Shown: positions 41,115-47,943 of the stretch, one piece after another
How the letters are laid out: each line of letters begins with the position of its first letter
Position numbering within the stretch: position 1 is the first letter of the stretch
Assembly: GCA_028278425.1 (NCBI GenBank)
Contig: JANQEJ010000078.1
Location: 1 to 47,943 of the forward strand
DNA: 47,943 nt
Direction: 5' to 3'
Source of the DNA: Planctomycetota bacterium
GTDB taxonomy: Bacteria > Planctomycetota > UBA1135 > GCA-002686595
Translations under genes and position numbers: made by a program
Notes under the pieces: model-generated
The model's input: the letters and a program-made list of their open reading frames with translations, nothing else
Database searches by the model: none
Told to the model about the DNA's origin: nothing

Positions 41115-42691
41115 GGCGCCGGCTCCTTGACGCCGTGGAGATACACGCCGCCGGCGATTTCCGCGGCGCGGTCGGGAGACACGCGGATGTCGCGCGGCGC
41201 GATCCCGTGCTCCACGTTCAGGAGATCGGCGATCGTGCTCGCGAAGAAGCGGTCGCGGGCGTCGCCCTCGGGCAGCCGCTGCGCGTAGGCGTACAACCAG
41301 GTCTGAAGCGCGACGTACGGGGTCTGCCCCGGCGCGACGCCGATCCCCACGGGCCGGAAGCACGCCGCGGCTTCGGCGAGACCCGACTTCGTCGTTCCGA
41401 AGTAGTGGTCCGGACAGGCGTGGTACGGCTGGAGGAAGGCCGAGTCGATGCGGACCTCGCCGCCGGGCCGGAGAACGCGGTGCAGCTCGGCGCAGTACGC
41501 GAAGGGATCGCGGACGTGCTCCAACACCGCGGCGGAGAACACCGCGTCGACGCTGTTGTCGCGGAACGGAAGCCGCTGGCCGTCCGCCACGACGTTGACG
41601 CTCCGAAAGGGAAAGACCTCGAGGTTCACGAGGTTCGGCGCGCTGAACTCGGCGTCGCCGGAGCCGCAGTCGAGGACGATCCCGCGCGGGTACTTGAGCA
41701 GGAAGTAGAGGAGGACCTTCTGCTTGGGATTCGGGGCCCAGCCCTCCTCGGGATGGAGCGGCGGCGGCGCCTGATCCCCGACCAGGAAGGAAGCCCGGCC
41801 GTCTTCGACCGGGAACCGCGCTCCGCAGGCGCAGGAGAGCCCCGCGTCGCTCCACGGGAGATCGCTCGAGCAGGACGGACACATGAGGGCTTCGCGCCAG
41901 CGGCCGTCCGAAGGGACGTCTATCGGGGGAAAGCCGTCGACGCGCGCGAGGTCTACGTCGGTGGTGTGCACGAGGTAGTCGTAGACCTCGACGCCGCCAC
42001 GGTCGTCGCGGCACGCGAAGAAGGCCAAGCCCGTCCGCGGATCGCGGCCGAGGGCGAACGGCAGGTCGTTTCCCAGGAAGCCGCGCAGGCCTTCCTCGAG
42101 CGTCGGGATCGGCGGAAAGACCGGGAGGTCGACGCTGCGCGTCCCAACGCGTTCGCCACCCCGGTCGAGCAGATCGAGCTCGACGGCCAGCGCGCCGCGC
42201 CCGTCGAAGGAGTCCAGCTCGAGCTGAGCTTCGTTCACGACGGCCCAGGACTCGCCCAGCTTGACGAGAACACAGTTCGACTCGGTTTCGTCGTCCAGGA
42301 AGAGCAGCCCGCGGCGGCCCGTCAGCGCGAGCCGCGCGACGGCCTCGGGCCTGGACAGGCGATACGCGAAGCGCTGAGCCTCCCCCGCCCATCCCTCCGC
42401 GCCGAACGTGCGCCGTCGTTCGAGGTGCTCGAGCACGTCGAATGCGTCGCGCATCAAGCTGGACGAGTGCGCGCGCTTCAGCCTTTCGGCGAGGCCCGCC
42501 GCCGCCTCGCGCAGGCGGCCGTCCCGGGCTTCGGCGGAGAGCCGCTCGTTCCAACACCACACGTCGAGGACCGGGCCGCGCAGCCGGGCGTACAGCTCGC
42601 GACCGAGCATCCCCTCGACCGGGCCCAGCTCGTCCCGGAGGATCTGCTCCAGGTCCGGATCGTGCCCCGCCTTTCCGATGAGCGTCGTCAT
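41111..42691 (-). CDS. SAM-dependent class I methyltransferase with zinc-ribbon segment
   Basis: A 526-aa protein. Residues about 1-265 are an unassigned helical and beta domain. Near 270-305 is a zinc-ribbon-like unit with two Cys pairs (MCPSCSSDLPW and LSCACGARF). Then comes a class I methyltransferase fold of the type 11 group: motif I VLDCGSGDAEF, the acidic beta2 end VNVVADGQRLPF, then VDAVFSAAVLEHVRDP and LRPGGEVRID. A methyltransferase combined with a Trm112-like zinc ribbon suggests a large acceptor such as a protein, RNA or glycan; the acceptor is unknown. The ATG at 42691 gives a normal start. It is convergent with, and shares a CTAG stop with, the unknown anchored-protein gene. Confidence 0.8.
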   Translation of the reverse strand: MTTLIGKAGHDPDLEQILRDELGPVEGMLGRELYARLRGPVLDVWCWNERLSAEARDGRLREAAAGLAERLKRAHSSSLMRDAFDVLEHLERRRTFGAEGWAGEAQRFAYRLSRPEAVARLALTGRRGLLFLDDETESNCVLVKLGESWAVVNEAQLELDSFDGRGALAVELDLLDRGGERVGTRSVDLPVFPPIPTLEEGLRGFLGNDLPFALGRDPRTGLAFFACRDDRGGVEVYDYLVHTTDVDLARVDGFPPIDVPSDGRWREALMCPSCSSDLPWSDAGLSCACGARFPVEDGRASFLVGDQAPPPLHPEEGWAPNPKQKVLLYFLLKYPRGIVLDCGSGDAEFSAPNLVNLEVFPFRSVNVVADGQRLPFRDNSVDAVFSAAVLEHVRDPFAYCAELHRVLRPGGEVRIDSAFLQPYHACPDHYFGTTKSGLAEAAACFRPVGIGVAPGQTPYVALQTWLYAYAQRLPEGDARDRFFASTIADLLNVEHGIAPRDIRVSPDRAAEIAGGVYLHGVKEPAP

Positions 42692-42744
42692 CGCCCAAGA
42701 CCATACCGCGGCGCGCGGACGTGAGAAGCGTCCGCGGCCTCGGC

Positions 42745-43530
42745 CTAGCGGTGCCGCGTCGGACCGGGACCGCCGACGTTCTGCGTCACCCCGATCAGGA
42801 GCGCGAGGTCGCCGGCGTCGTCGCTGAGCCCCACGGCGAGGCCGGCGTCGAAGAGAATGCTCTCGCCCGCGGCGAAGGTCAGTCCGAACGTCGTGAACAG
42901 GGCGTCGAAGTCCCGCTCGGGAACGAGAACCGCCGCGAGCTCCCCGAACGCGCCGATGCCGTCGTACAGGCGCCCGCCCAGGGCGAGCGCGAGCGCGTGC
43001 TGCGCGTCGACGCCGCCGCCCTCCGGCTCGCCCAGCGCGCCGAATTCGTAGAAGCCGTTCCAGCTCGCCTCGCCGAGCGAGCCCGTGACGATGCCGGCGG
43101 CGAACCCGTCGGGCGCGCCGCTCGAGACGTCGTCGGCGTCGCCGTCGCTCGGCACCTTGAGCTTGAGCTGCACGGCCGCCGACGGAGAACCGTCGCCCTC
43201 GTCGCGGAAGCGGTGCCGCACGCCGATCGTGGGATCGGCCGCGCGCTTCTCGTCGCGGGCTTCGCCGTCGATCTCCACGTACGGCGCCCAATCGAGGAAG
43301 ATCTCCGTGCTCGATCCAGCGCCGTACTTCAGCGTGACCGGCGTGTTGACGCCGCCCTCGTCGTCGAGGACGACGCCCGCCTCGTATTCCAGCGTGCCCG
43401 GGTGCGTCGTCGAGGTGTCCGACGAGAGCGTCGGACGCTGGGGGCCCGGCGGCGCCGGCTCGTGGACCGCGGCGGCGCAGCCGGCTCCGGCCGACGCGAG
43501 GAGCAAGAGGGCGAGCGAACGGATGCGCAA
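42745..43530 (-). CDS. Putative outer-membrane lipoprotein, beta-rich
   Basis: A 261-aa exported protein. The N-terminus (MRIRSLALLLLASAGAGC) ends in a weak lipobox with Cys18, so it may be a lipoprotein. The remainder is strand-rich with alternating hydrophobic residues, such as LEYEAGVVLDDEGGVNTPVT, PYVEIDG, AVQLKLKVP, FGELAAVLVPERD and LLIGVTQNVG, resembling the small barrel-like proteins related to the MetA/phenol-degradation outer-membrane group. I cannot name it more precisely. It is next to the cystathionine gamma-synthase-like gene in the same direction; the 25-bp gap suggests a shared transcript. Confidence 0.6.
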   Translation of the reverse strand: MRIRSLALLLLASAGAGCAAAVHEPAPPGPQRPTLSSDTSTTHPGTLEYEAGVVLDDEGGVNTPVTLKYGAGSSTEIFLDWAPYVEIDGEARDEKRAADPTIGVRHRFRDEGDGSPSAAVQLKLKVPSDGDADDVSSGAPDGFAAGIVTGSLGEASWNGFYEFGALGEPEGGGVDAQHALALALGGRLYDGIGAFGELAAVLVPERDFDALFTTFGLTFAAGESILFDAGLAVGLSDDAGDLALLIGVTQNVGGPGPTRHR

Positions 43531-43555
43531 GGCGCGGCGACGATACCGCGCGCGC

Positions 43556-44746
43556 TTACGAGCGGTCCAGGGCCCGGCCGAGATCCGCGATCAGGTCGTC
43601 GGCGTCCTCGATCCCGACGGAGAGGCGGACCAGGCCGGGCGGAATGCCCATCGCCAGGCGCTCCTCCGCGGTGAAGTGCGAGTGCGACATGTTGAAGGGC
43701 AGGCTGACCGTGCTCTCGACGCCGCCGAGCGAGGCGGCCTCGACCACGAGCTCGAGCCGCCGGACGAGGCGGAGCGCGGCCTCGTCGCCGCCCGGGACGA
43801 CGAACGAGAGCATGCCCGACGTCAGCGCGAGCACGCGCTCCGCCACCGGGCGCGACGGGTGAGACGCGAGCGTCGGGTAGAACACGCGCTCGACCTTCGG
43901 GTGCTCGTCCAGGAACGAGGCGATCCGCGCCGCGTTCGCGGTGTGCGCCCGCATCCGCAGCGCGAGCGTCTTCAGGCCGCGGTCGAGCAGCGCCGCGCCG
44001 TCCGGATCCAGGCAGCCGCCCGCGCGCGTGCGCCAGTCCCAGCAGGCGGACGCGAGCGCGCCGTCCGCGCGGAAGGCCAGCGCGCCGCCGACCACGTCCG
44101 AGTGCCCGCCGAGGTACTTGGTCGCGGAGTGGTGCACGACGTCGGCGCCGAGCGCGAGCGGCCGCTGCGCGATCGGCGTGGCGAAGGTCGCGTCGACGGC
44201 GAGCAGCGCGCCGCGGGCGTGCGCGCGCTCCGCGAGCGACGGCAGGTCCGCCACCGCGATCGTCGGGTTGGAGATGCTCTCGCAGAGGACGAGCTTCGTC
44301 TCGTCGCGCAGCGCCGCTTCCACCGCCGTCGAGTCGCCGAGGTCGACGACGGTCTCGACGACGCCGAGGCGCGGCATGAGCTCGTCGAGGAGACCGCGGG
44401 TGCCGCCGTAGACCTCGCGGCCCGTCACGACGTGGTCGCCGCGCTCGAGCGCGGCGAGGAGGAGCCCGTGCATCGCCGCCATGCCGGAGGCGAACACCAG
44501 GACGCGCTCCGCGCCCTCGAGCGCGGCGAGGCGTCCTTCGACGACTTCGACCGTCGGGTTCGTCTCGCGGGCGTAGATGCGCGCCTCGGCCGCGCGGCCG
44601 GCGGCGCGCAAGGCGTACGCCTCGTCGTCGAGCAGGAACGTCGTGCTCCTCACAGTCGGCGCGACGAGGGCCTTCTCCCCTGCCGTCGGGTGGTGTCCGG
44701 CGCGGACGCAGAGAGTGTCGGGCGCGTAGTGGTCTTCGCTCGCCAT
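43556..44746 (-). CDS. Cys/Met-metabolism PLP enzyme (cystathionine gamma-synthase/lyase family)
   Basis: A 396-aa fold-type I PLP enzyme of the gamma-family. Motifs: IYARETNPTVEVVEGRLAALEG with Tyr58 and Arg60, FASGMAAMHGLL, VYGGTRGLL with Tyr113, ESISNPTIAVADLPSLA, VDATFATPIAQRPL with the PLP-nitrogen Asp, and the Schiff-base lysine in HHSATKYLGGHSDVVGGAL (Lys210). Members act in transsulfuration as synthases (metB), lyases (mccB/metC-like) or O-acetylhomoserine sulfhydrylases; sequence alone does not separate these. The ATG at 44746 is supported by GGAAGGA with a 5-nt spacing. Longer frames upstream run over the divergent FabZ-like promoter and are rejected. Confidence 0.9.
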   Translation of the reverse strand: MASEDHYAPDTLCVRAGHHPTAGEKALVAPTVRSTTFLLDDEAYALRAAGRAAEARIYARETNPTVEVVEGRLAALEGAERVLVFASGMAAMHGLLLAALERGDHVVTGREVYGGTRGLLDELMPRLGVVETVVDLGDSTAVEAALRDETKLVLCESISNPTIAVADLPSLAERAHARGALLAVDATFATPIAQRPLALGADVVHHSATKYLGGHSDVVGGALAFRADGALASACWDWRTRAGGCLDPDGAALLDRGLKTLALRMRAHTANAARIASFLDEHPKVERVFYPTLASHPSRPVAERVLALTSGMLSFVVPGGDEAALRLVRRLELVVEAASLGGVESTVSLPFNMSHSHFTAEERLAMGIPPGLVRLSVGIEDADDLIADLGRALDRS

Positions 44747-44873
44747 GGCGGTCCTTCCAAGAGTGCCCGGAACGGGAAACGCGGTGCGCCCTACCGTAGC
44801 CGACGGGCCGGCGCTAACGTACCGCGCGATTGTCGTAGTACTCGCGCCCACGGACACCCGCCCCGATCCCCGC

Positions 44874-45353
44874 ATGCCCGCCGCCCCGCTCATCGACTTC
44901 GACCGGCTCGCGCTCGACGACGTCGTCGCGAACAAGGACGAGATCCGCGACTTCATCATGCAACGCGGACGCTTCGAGATGCTCGACGGCATCGCTTACC
45001 AGAACGAGGAGGAGAACCTCGTCGTCGCGTTCACCGACGTGAGCGCGGACGCCTGGTGGGCGCCGGACCACATCCCCGGCCGGCCGCTCTTTCCCGGCGC
45101 GCTCATGATCGAGGCGGCGGCGCAGATGTGCACCTACGACTTCATGCGGCGGCGGCCGCACATGATCGAGACGTTCGTCGGCTTCGCGGGCGTCGACAAG
45201 GTGCGCTTCCGCGCCGCGGTCGAGCCCGCCTGCCGGCTCTATCTCGCGGGCTCGCCGTTCCGCATCCGGAGCCAGATGTTCACGTACCAGACGCAGGGCT
45301 TCGTGGACCGGAAGATGGTGTTCGAGGCCGAGGTCATGGGGATGGTCTTGTAG
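44874..45353 (+). CDS. FabZ/FabA-like (3R)-hydroxyacyl-ACP dehydratase family protein
   Basis: A 159-aa hotdog-fold protein. The active-site pair is seen in WAPDHIPGRPLFPGALMIEAAAQM: His67 and Glu80, equivalent to the His of HFPG and Glu of EAMAQ in FabZ. FabZ dehydrates 3-hydroxyacyl-ACP in fatty-acid elongation, but the locus lacks other fab genes, so this may be a diverged copy or a related dehydratase. ATG 44874 gives a normal N-terminus; the frame is open further upstream over the divergent promoter. A secreted FG-GAP gene begins 26 nt downstream, so the two may be co-transcribed. Confidence 0.82.
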   Translation: MPAAPLIDFDRLALDDVVANKDEIRDFIMQRGRFEMLDGIAYQNEEENLVVAFTDVSADAWWAPDHIPGRPLFPGALMIEAAAQMCTYDFMRRRPHMIETFVGFAGVDKVRFRAAVEPACRLYLAGSPFRIRSQMFTYQTQGFVDRKMVFEAEVMGMVL

Positions 45354-45379
45354 TCGCGGCTTCGTGCTACGATCCCGGC

Positions 45380-46897
45380 ATGAGCCTTCTTGCCGGTCTC
45401 GTGCTCTGCGCTCCGGTTCCGCAGGAACAGCTCCCCGCCGCGCCGCGGATCAAGCCGCCCCATCCGCTGCTCTACGTCCCCTCCGTCGAGGGCTTGAAGC
45501 CGCCGACCTTCGAGGGCGGCCGCACCGAGTTCGAGATGGGCGACGTGGACGGCGACGGCAACGTGGACATCGTGTCGGTCGGCGACCACGGCTCGCCCTT
45601 CATCGGCACGGATCAGCACGGCGTCATGGTCTGGCTCGGCAACGGCCAGGGCGGTTTCTCCGTGGTGATGACCGGCGACCTCGGCTACGGCGGCATCGCC
45701 CTCGGCGACGTGAACGGCGACGGGCTCATGGACGTGGGCTATGGCGTCCACCACGACTACTCGAGCGACGACTTGGGCGACCAGTTGCTCGAGGTCGCGC
45801 TCGGCGACGGCACCGCCGCGAGCTGGACGCCGTGGGACGACGGCCTGGCGACCTCGGGCGAGACCTGGGGCATGTTCGGGACCGACTTCGGCGACGTGGA
45901 CTCCGACGGCGACCTCGACGTCGGCTCCAACTCGTTCGGCTGCTGCGCCGGAACGCACGTCTACCTGAATCACGGAGACGGCACGTGGACCCAGTCCTTC
46001 GGGTTCCTCGGCGGCAACTCGAACATGGACTTCGTCTTCTGCGACTTCGACGGAGACGGGCATCTCGACTTCGCGACGGCCAACGGCACCGGGCTCGCCT
46101 ACCGCGGCGATGGAGCCGGCGGGTTCGTGAACGCGACGGGTGCCCTGGCGACGATCGGGCTCCCGGTCCGCGGCCTCGACGCGGGGGACGTCGACGGCGA
46201 CGGACGCGACGAGCTCGCCTTCGTCGACGGAGGGGTGGTGCAGGTGTGGAGCTACGTCTCCGGGGACCTCTGGGCTCCCAAGAGCCTCGGCCTGCCGCCC
46301 GGCGGATCGTACGACCTCGCGCAACTCCACGACCTGGACGTCAACGGGACGGTCGACCTGGCGGCATTCGGCAACGGCGAGCTCTCGATCTGGCGCGGCG
46401 ACGGTGTGGGCGGGTGGTTGCCGCGCACGGGAGGGTCGCTGCCGGGGAGCGGCAGCAAGAACGGCGAGGCGTTTCGGGTCGGGGGAGACGTCGACCACAA
46501 CGGGTTCGCGGACATGGTCGTGCTGCAAGAACAGGGTGGGGCGTTCTCGTCGGTGAACACCATGTATCTGCTGCGGGAGGCGTCCACGCCGGCGGTGCTG
46601 TCGATCGCGGCGGTCGAGCCGACGGCAAACCGCGTCTGGCGCGGCGGGCAGGTGCGGTTCGTGGACTGGCACAGCGGGGTGCCCGGCAGCGATGCGGGCA
46701 CCGTGACGGTGGAGCTCTCAACGACGGGGACGGCCGGGCCTTGGACGACGTTGGGTGCGGGGGTGCCGAACAACGGGCGGTTGCAGGTCGTGGTGCCTTC
46801 CGCTGTCGATTCCATCGACTGCCGCGTCCGGTTGACGGTGCAGACCACGACTGGATCGGCTACGGCGTTTTCGAGCGCGTTTGCCATCGCCCCCTGA
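45380..46897 (+). CDS. Secreted FG-GAP/VCBS repeat protein 2
   Basis: A 505-aa exported protein with a short signal peptide (MSLLAGLVLCAPVPQ). Multiple FG-GAP/VCBS units follow, each with a Ca2+-binding D-x-D/N-x-D-G loop: GDVDGDGNVDIVSVG, GDVNGDGLMDVGYGV, GDVDSDGDLDVGSN, CDFDGDGHLDFATA, GDVDGDGRDELAFV and HDLDVNGTVDLAAF. They build a beta-propeller. The C-terminal 110 residues look like an Ig- or FN3-like beta-sandwich (SIAAVEPTANRVWRGGQVRF and onward). Probably adhesive or carbohydrate-binding. About 530 bp of non-coding sequence follow its stop. Confidence 0.85.
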   Translation: MSLLAGLVLCAPVPQEQLPAAPRIKPPHPLLYVPSVEGLKPPTFEGGRTEFEMGDVDGDGNVDIVSVGDHGSPFIGTDQHGVMVWLGNGQGGFSVVMTGDLGYGGIALGDVNGDGLMDVGYGVHHDYSSDDLGDQLLEVALGDGTAASWTPWDDGLATSGETWGMFGTDFGDVDSDGDLDVGSNSFGCCAGTHVYLNHGDGTWTQSFGFLGGNSNMDFVFCDFDGDGHLDFATANGTGLAYRGDGAGGFVNATGALATIGLPVRGLDAGDVDGDGRDELAFVDGGVVQVWSYVSGDLWAPKSLGLPPGGSYDLAQLHDLDVNGTVDLAAFGNGELSIWRGDGVGGWLPRTGGSLPGSGSKNGEAFRVGGDVDHNGFADMVVLQEQGGAFSSVNTMYLLREASTPAVLSIAAVEPTANRVWRGGQVRFVDWHSGVPGSDAGTVTVELSTTGTAGPWTTLGAGVPNNGRLQVVVPSAVDSIDCRVRLTVQTTTGSATAFSSAFAIAP

Positions 46898-47179
46898 GAA
46901 GCCGCCGGGGTTGCCGTTCCTGTTGGCAACGGTGTCGTGTGAAGAAGGAGGAAGAGGCTCTGACGACGCGGGTTTGCCGGGAAGCGATTGAGGCGGTCCT
47001 GGCCGCGTCCGACGGCTCTGGAGCGCGAGACGCAACGGCCGGGCCTTAAATCGTTTGCCGGGCTCGAAGGCGCTTTCCCTGTACTGACTGAAGTAGGCCG
47101 CTTCGCTTCTGGAGTGCGAGCGTAGGGCACTTCCGAGTCCGCGCCCCGTGATTGTCCCGGCCTGAGCGGCCCGGGCGCG

Positions 47180-47404
47180 TCAAGCGTCGTGAAACACCGG
47201 CACCGGGGCGGCGCGACGCCAGGTCTTGTGGGGTGGGCACAGCTTGGATCCAGCTCGGTTCGCGTCGAATGTTCCGAGCAACACCTCTGCGAAGTACACC
47301 TCCCAACAGCGTTCAGCGATCGGCTCGAAGAGCACGTTCTCGTAGGCCAGGGCGCGAGGCTCCAACGCTGCACCCTGATTCTTCGGCGGTTTTCCTTGAG
47401 TCAT
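47180..47404 (-). pseudogene. Possible IS transposase C-terminal fragment
   Basis: A 74-residue frame containing LAYENVLFEPIAERCWEVYF followed by AEVLLGTFDANR. This resembles the C-terminal segment of IS481-type integrase-core transposases, where a W-x-VYF...LLG-x-xD pattern is common. No catalytic core is nearby, so if real it is a relic. The similarity is judged by eye only; a small chance open frame remains possible. Confidence 0.3.
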
Positions 47405-47424
47405 CGAATATTACTGCCCATAAT
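47396..47424 (+). promoter_or_regulatory. Sigma-70-type promoter of the Y1 transposase gene
   Basis: TTGAGT (47396-47401, -35), a 17-bp spacer, and CATAAT (47419-47424, -10; 5 of 6 consensus bases). The predicted transcription start, about 7 nt downstream, falls on the GTG start codon at 47431, which would make the mRNA leaderless. This is the best-matching promoter in an otherwise G+C-rich window. Confidence 0.6.
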
Positions 47425-47430
47425 CTCCCC

Positions 47431-47943
47431 GTGAAGCGAGGGCGGCAACTCAACTTCTCCAGCCTCTGGCGCAAGAAACCGAGCGAGAAGAGGCGCGGGC
47501 GACCGCCCAAGGAGGACTCCGGCGTTTCGCACAAGCGACGGGCGGCGTTGGCGTCGAAGTATCCGGTGCACGTCACGCTCAAGACGAGGAGCGATCTTCC
47601 CCGCCTGCGGGCGATCGATCCCTACAACGCGATCTGTGCGGCGTTCGACAAGGGCAAGGAGCGCGCGGGGAGGCTGGCCAAGGGGCACTTCCGCCTCGTT
47701 CATTTCTCGGTCCAGAACGACCACCTCCACCTGATCGTCGAGGCGACGGACCGCTTGGCCCTCTCGCGCGGCATCCAGGGCCTCTCCATCCGCATCGCGC
47801 GGGGCCTGAACCGCCTCTGGGGCCGCAAGGGCAGCGTCTTCGCCGACCGCTATCACGATCGCATCCTCCGCTCGGCCCGCGAGGTGCGAAACGTCTTGAG
47901 CTACGTCCTCAACAACGGCCGCAAGCACAAACGCCGCATCCCC
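47431..47943 (+). CDS. REP-associated tyrosine transposase (Y1_Tnp/TnpA_REP family), 3' truncated by window edge
   Basis: A GTG-initiated frame of 171 codons that stays open to the end of the window. The N-terminus is strongly basic (SEKRRGRPPKEDSGVSHKRR), followed by KYPVHVTLKTRSDLPRLRA, the start of the Y1 HUH domain. The HUH-type pair appears in SVQNDHLHLIVEA, with the two metal-binding histidines, and continues with IRIARGLNRLWGRKGSVFADRYHDRILRS and VLSYVLNNGRKH, where the catalytic Tyr is expected. These single-domain enzymes nick and join DNA at REP or IS200-like hairpins and are often domesticated. No stop is seen before the edge. No REP element can be matched to it from this window. 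Confidence 0.85.
   Translation, partial: MKRGRQLNFSSLWRKKPSEKRRGRPPKEDSGVSHKRRAALASKYPVHVTLKTRSDLPRLRAIDPYNAICAAFDKGKERAGRLAKGHFRLVHFSVQNDHLHLIVEATDRLALSRGIQGLSIRIARGLNRLWGRKGSVFADRYHDRILRSAREVRNVLSYVLNNGRKHKRRIP

Larger units (their letters stand above)
46898..47430. other. Non-coding or decayed region before the transposase
   Basis: No full gene is visible in this 530-bp stretch. It contains a G+C hairpin at 47156-47175 (CCCGGCC, TGAGC loop, GGCCCGGG with one bulge), a possible IS fragment on the minus strand (47180-47404), and the transposase promoter. The shadow frames here do not resemble proteins. Confidence 0.5.

Noticed and set aside
43085..46897. 1270-aa plus-strand frame
   Set aside because: Only the segment from ATG 45380 has a signal peptide and FG-GAP repeats; the rest is antisense of the gamma-synthase-like and lipoprotein genes.
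47156..47175. REP element target of the nearby transposase
   Set aside because: A hairpin is visible but there is a single copy and no GTAG-type flank; too little to call it a REP.
1..47943. CRISPR array, tRNA or rRNA genes
   Set aside because: No regularly spaced repeats, no tRNA-like cloverleaf ends and no rRNA segments were recognised in the intergenic stretches read.

Overview
The window is a very G+C-rich bacterial chromosome segment with an LPS-type, Gram-negative envelope. Signs of that envelope are an LPS-core-kinase-like protein, an outer-membrane beta-barrel, an OM lipoprotein and many signal-peptide proteins. The mix points to Planctomycetota or a neighbouring lineage of large marine or soil genomes: secreted FG-GAP/VCBS proteins, a DUF6259-like secreted protein, an ECF sigma/anti-sigma/TPR-CHAT operon, a large Ser/Thr kinase fused to an ATPase, and a REP-type tyrosine transposase. 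This assignment is an inference from gene content. No rRNA, tRNA or CRISPR array was seen.

Layout. 1-4.4 kb (+): the end of infB, then rbfA, then a solitary N6-adenine DNA methyltransferase. 4.4-5.8 kb (-): cysS. 5.8-9.4 kb (+): a PknK-like kinase/ATPase/TPR protein. 9.4-12.7 kb (-): a three-gene flavin redox operon, in transcription order an ApbE flavin transferase fused to an outer-membrane porin, a periplasmic FMN-binding protein with the flavinylation motif, and a small 4-TM histidine-rich, cytochrome b-like protein. Two near-identical 17-bp palindromes sit just upstream of it. 12.7-14.8 kb (-): a Kdo/WaaP-type kinase and a KptA/Tpt1 protein with a long Arg/Gly/Asp-rich tail. 14.9-17.3 kb (-): a membrane protein and a PDZ-containing dicarboxylate symporter. 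17.4-20.5 kb: mgtC (+) and a membrane-embedded alkaline-phosphatase-superfamily enzyme (-). 20.7-25 kb (+): an anchored carboxypeptidase-regulatory-like protein, a MATE exporter and an orphan FliD-like protein.

25-29.5 kb: a vitamin B6 module. A group II PLP decarboxylase, pdxS and pdxT form one overlapping minus-strand operon, facing a divergent MocR/PdxR-type regulator. 29.5-34.1 kb: two divergent secreted proteins (DUF6259-like and FG-GAP). 34.1-37.9 kb (-): ECF sigma factor, membrane anti-sigma-like protein and membrane-anchored TPR-CHAT protease in one overlapping operon. 38-47 kb: M3 peptidase, an unknown anchored protein, a Zn-ribbon methyltransferase, an OM lipoprotein, a cystathionine gamma-synthase-like enzyme, a FabZ-like dehydratase and a second FG-GAP protein. 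46.9-47.9 kb is a mobile-element zone: a possible IS fragment and the start of a Y1 (REP-associated) transposase with a recognisable promoter, cut by the window edge.

The two most interesting systems are the ApbE-porin/FMN/cytochrome operon, which could be a flavin-based trans-envelope electron route, and the sigma/anti-sigma/CHAT operon, in which a periplasmic CHAT protease is well placed to act on the anti-sigma factor. Genes are tightly packed: several start codons overlap the preceding stop (ATGA or GTGA), and convergent genes overlap or nearly touch at their stops.
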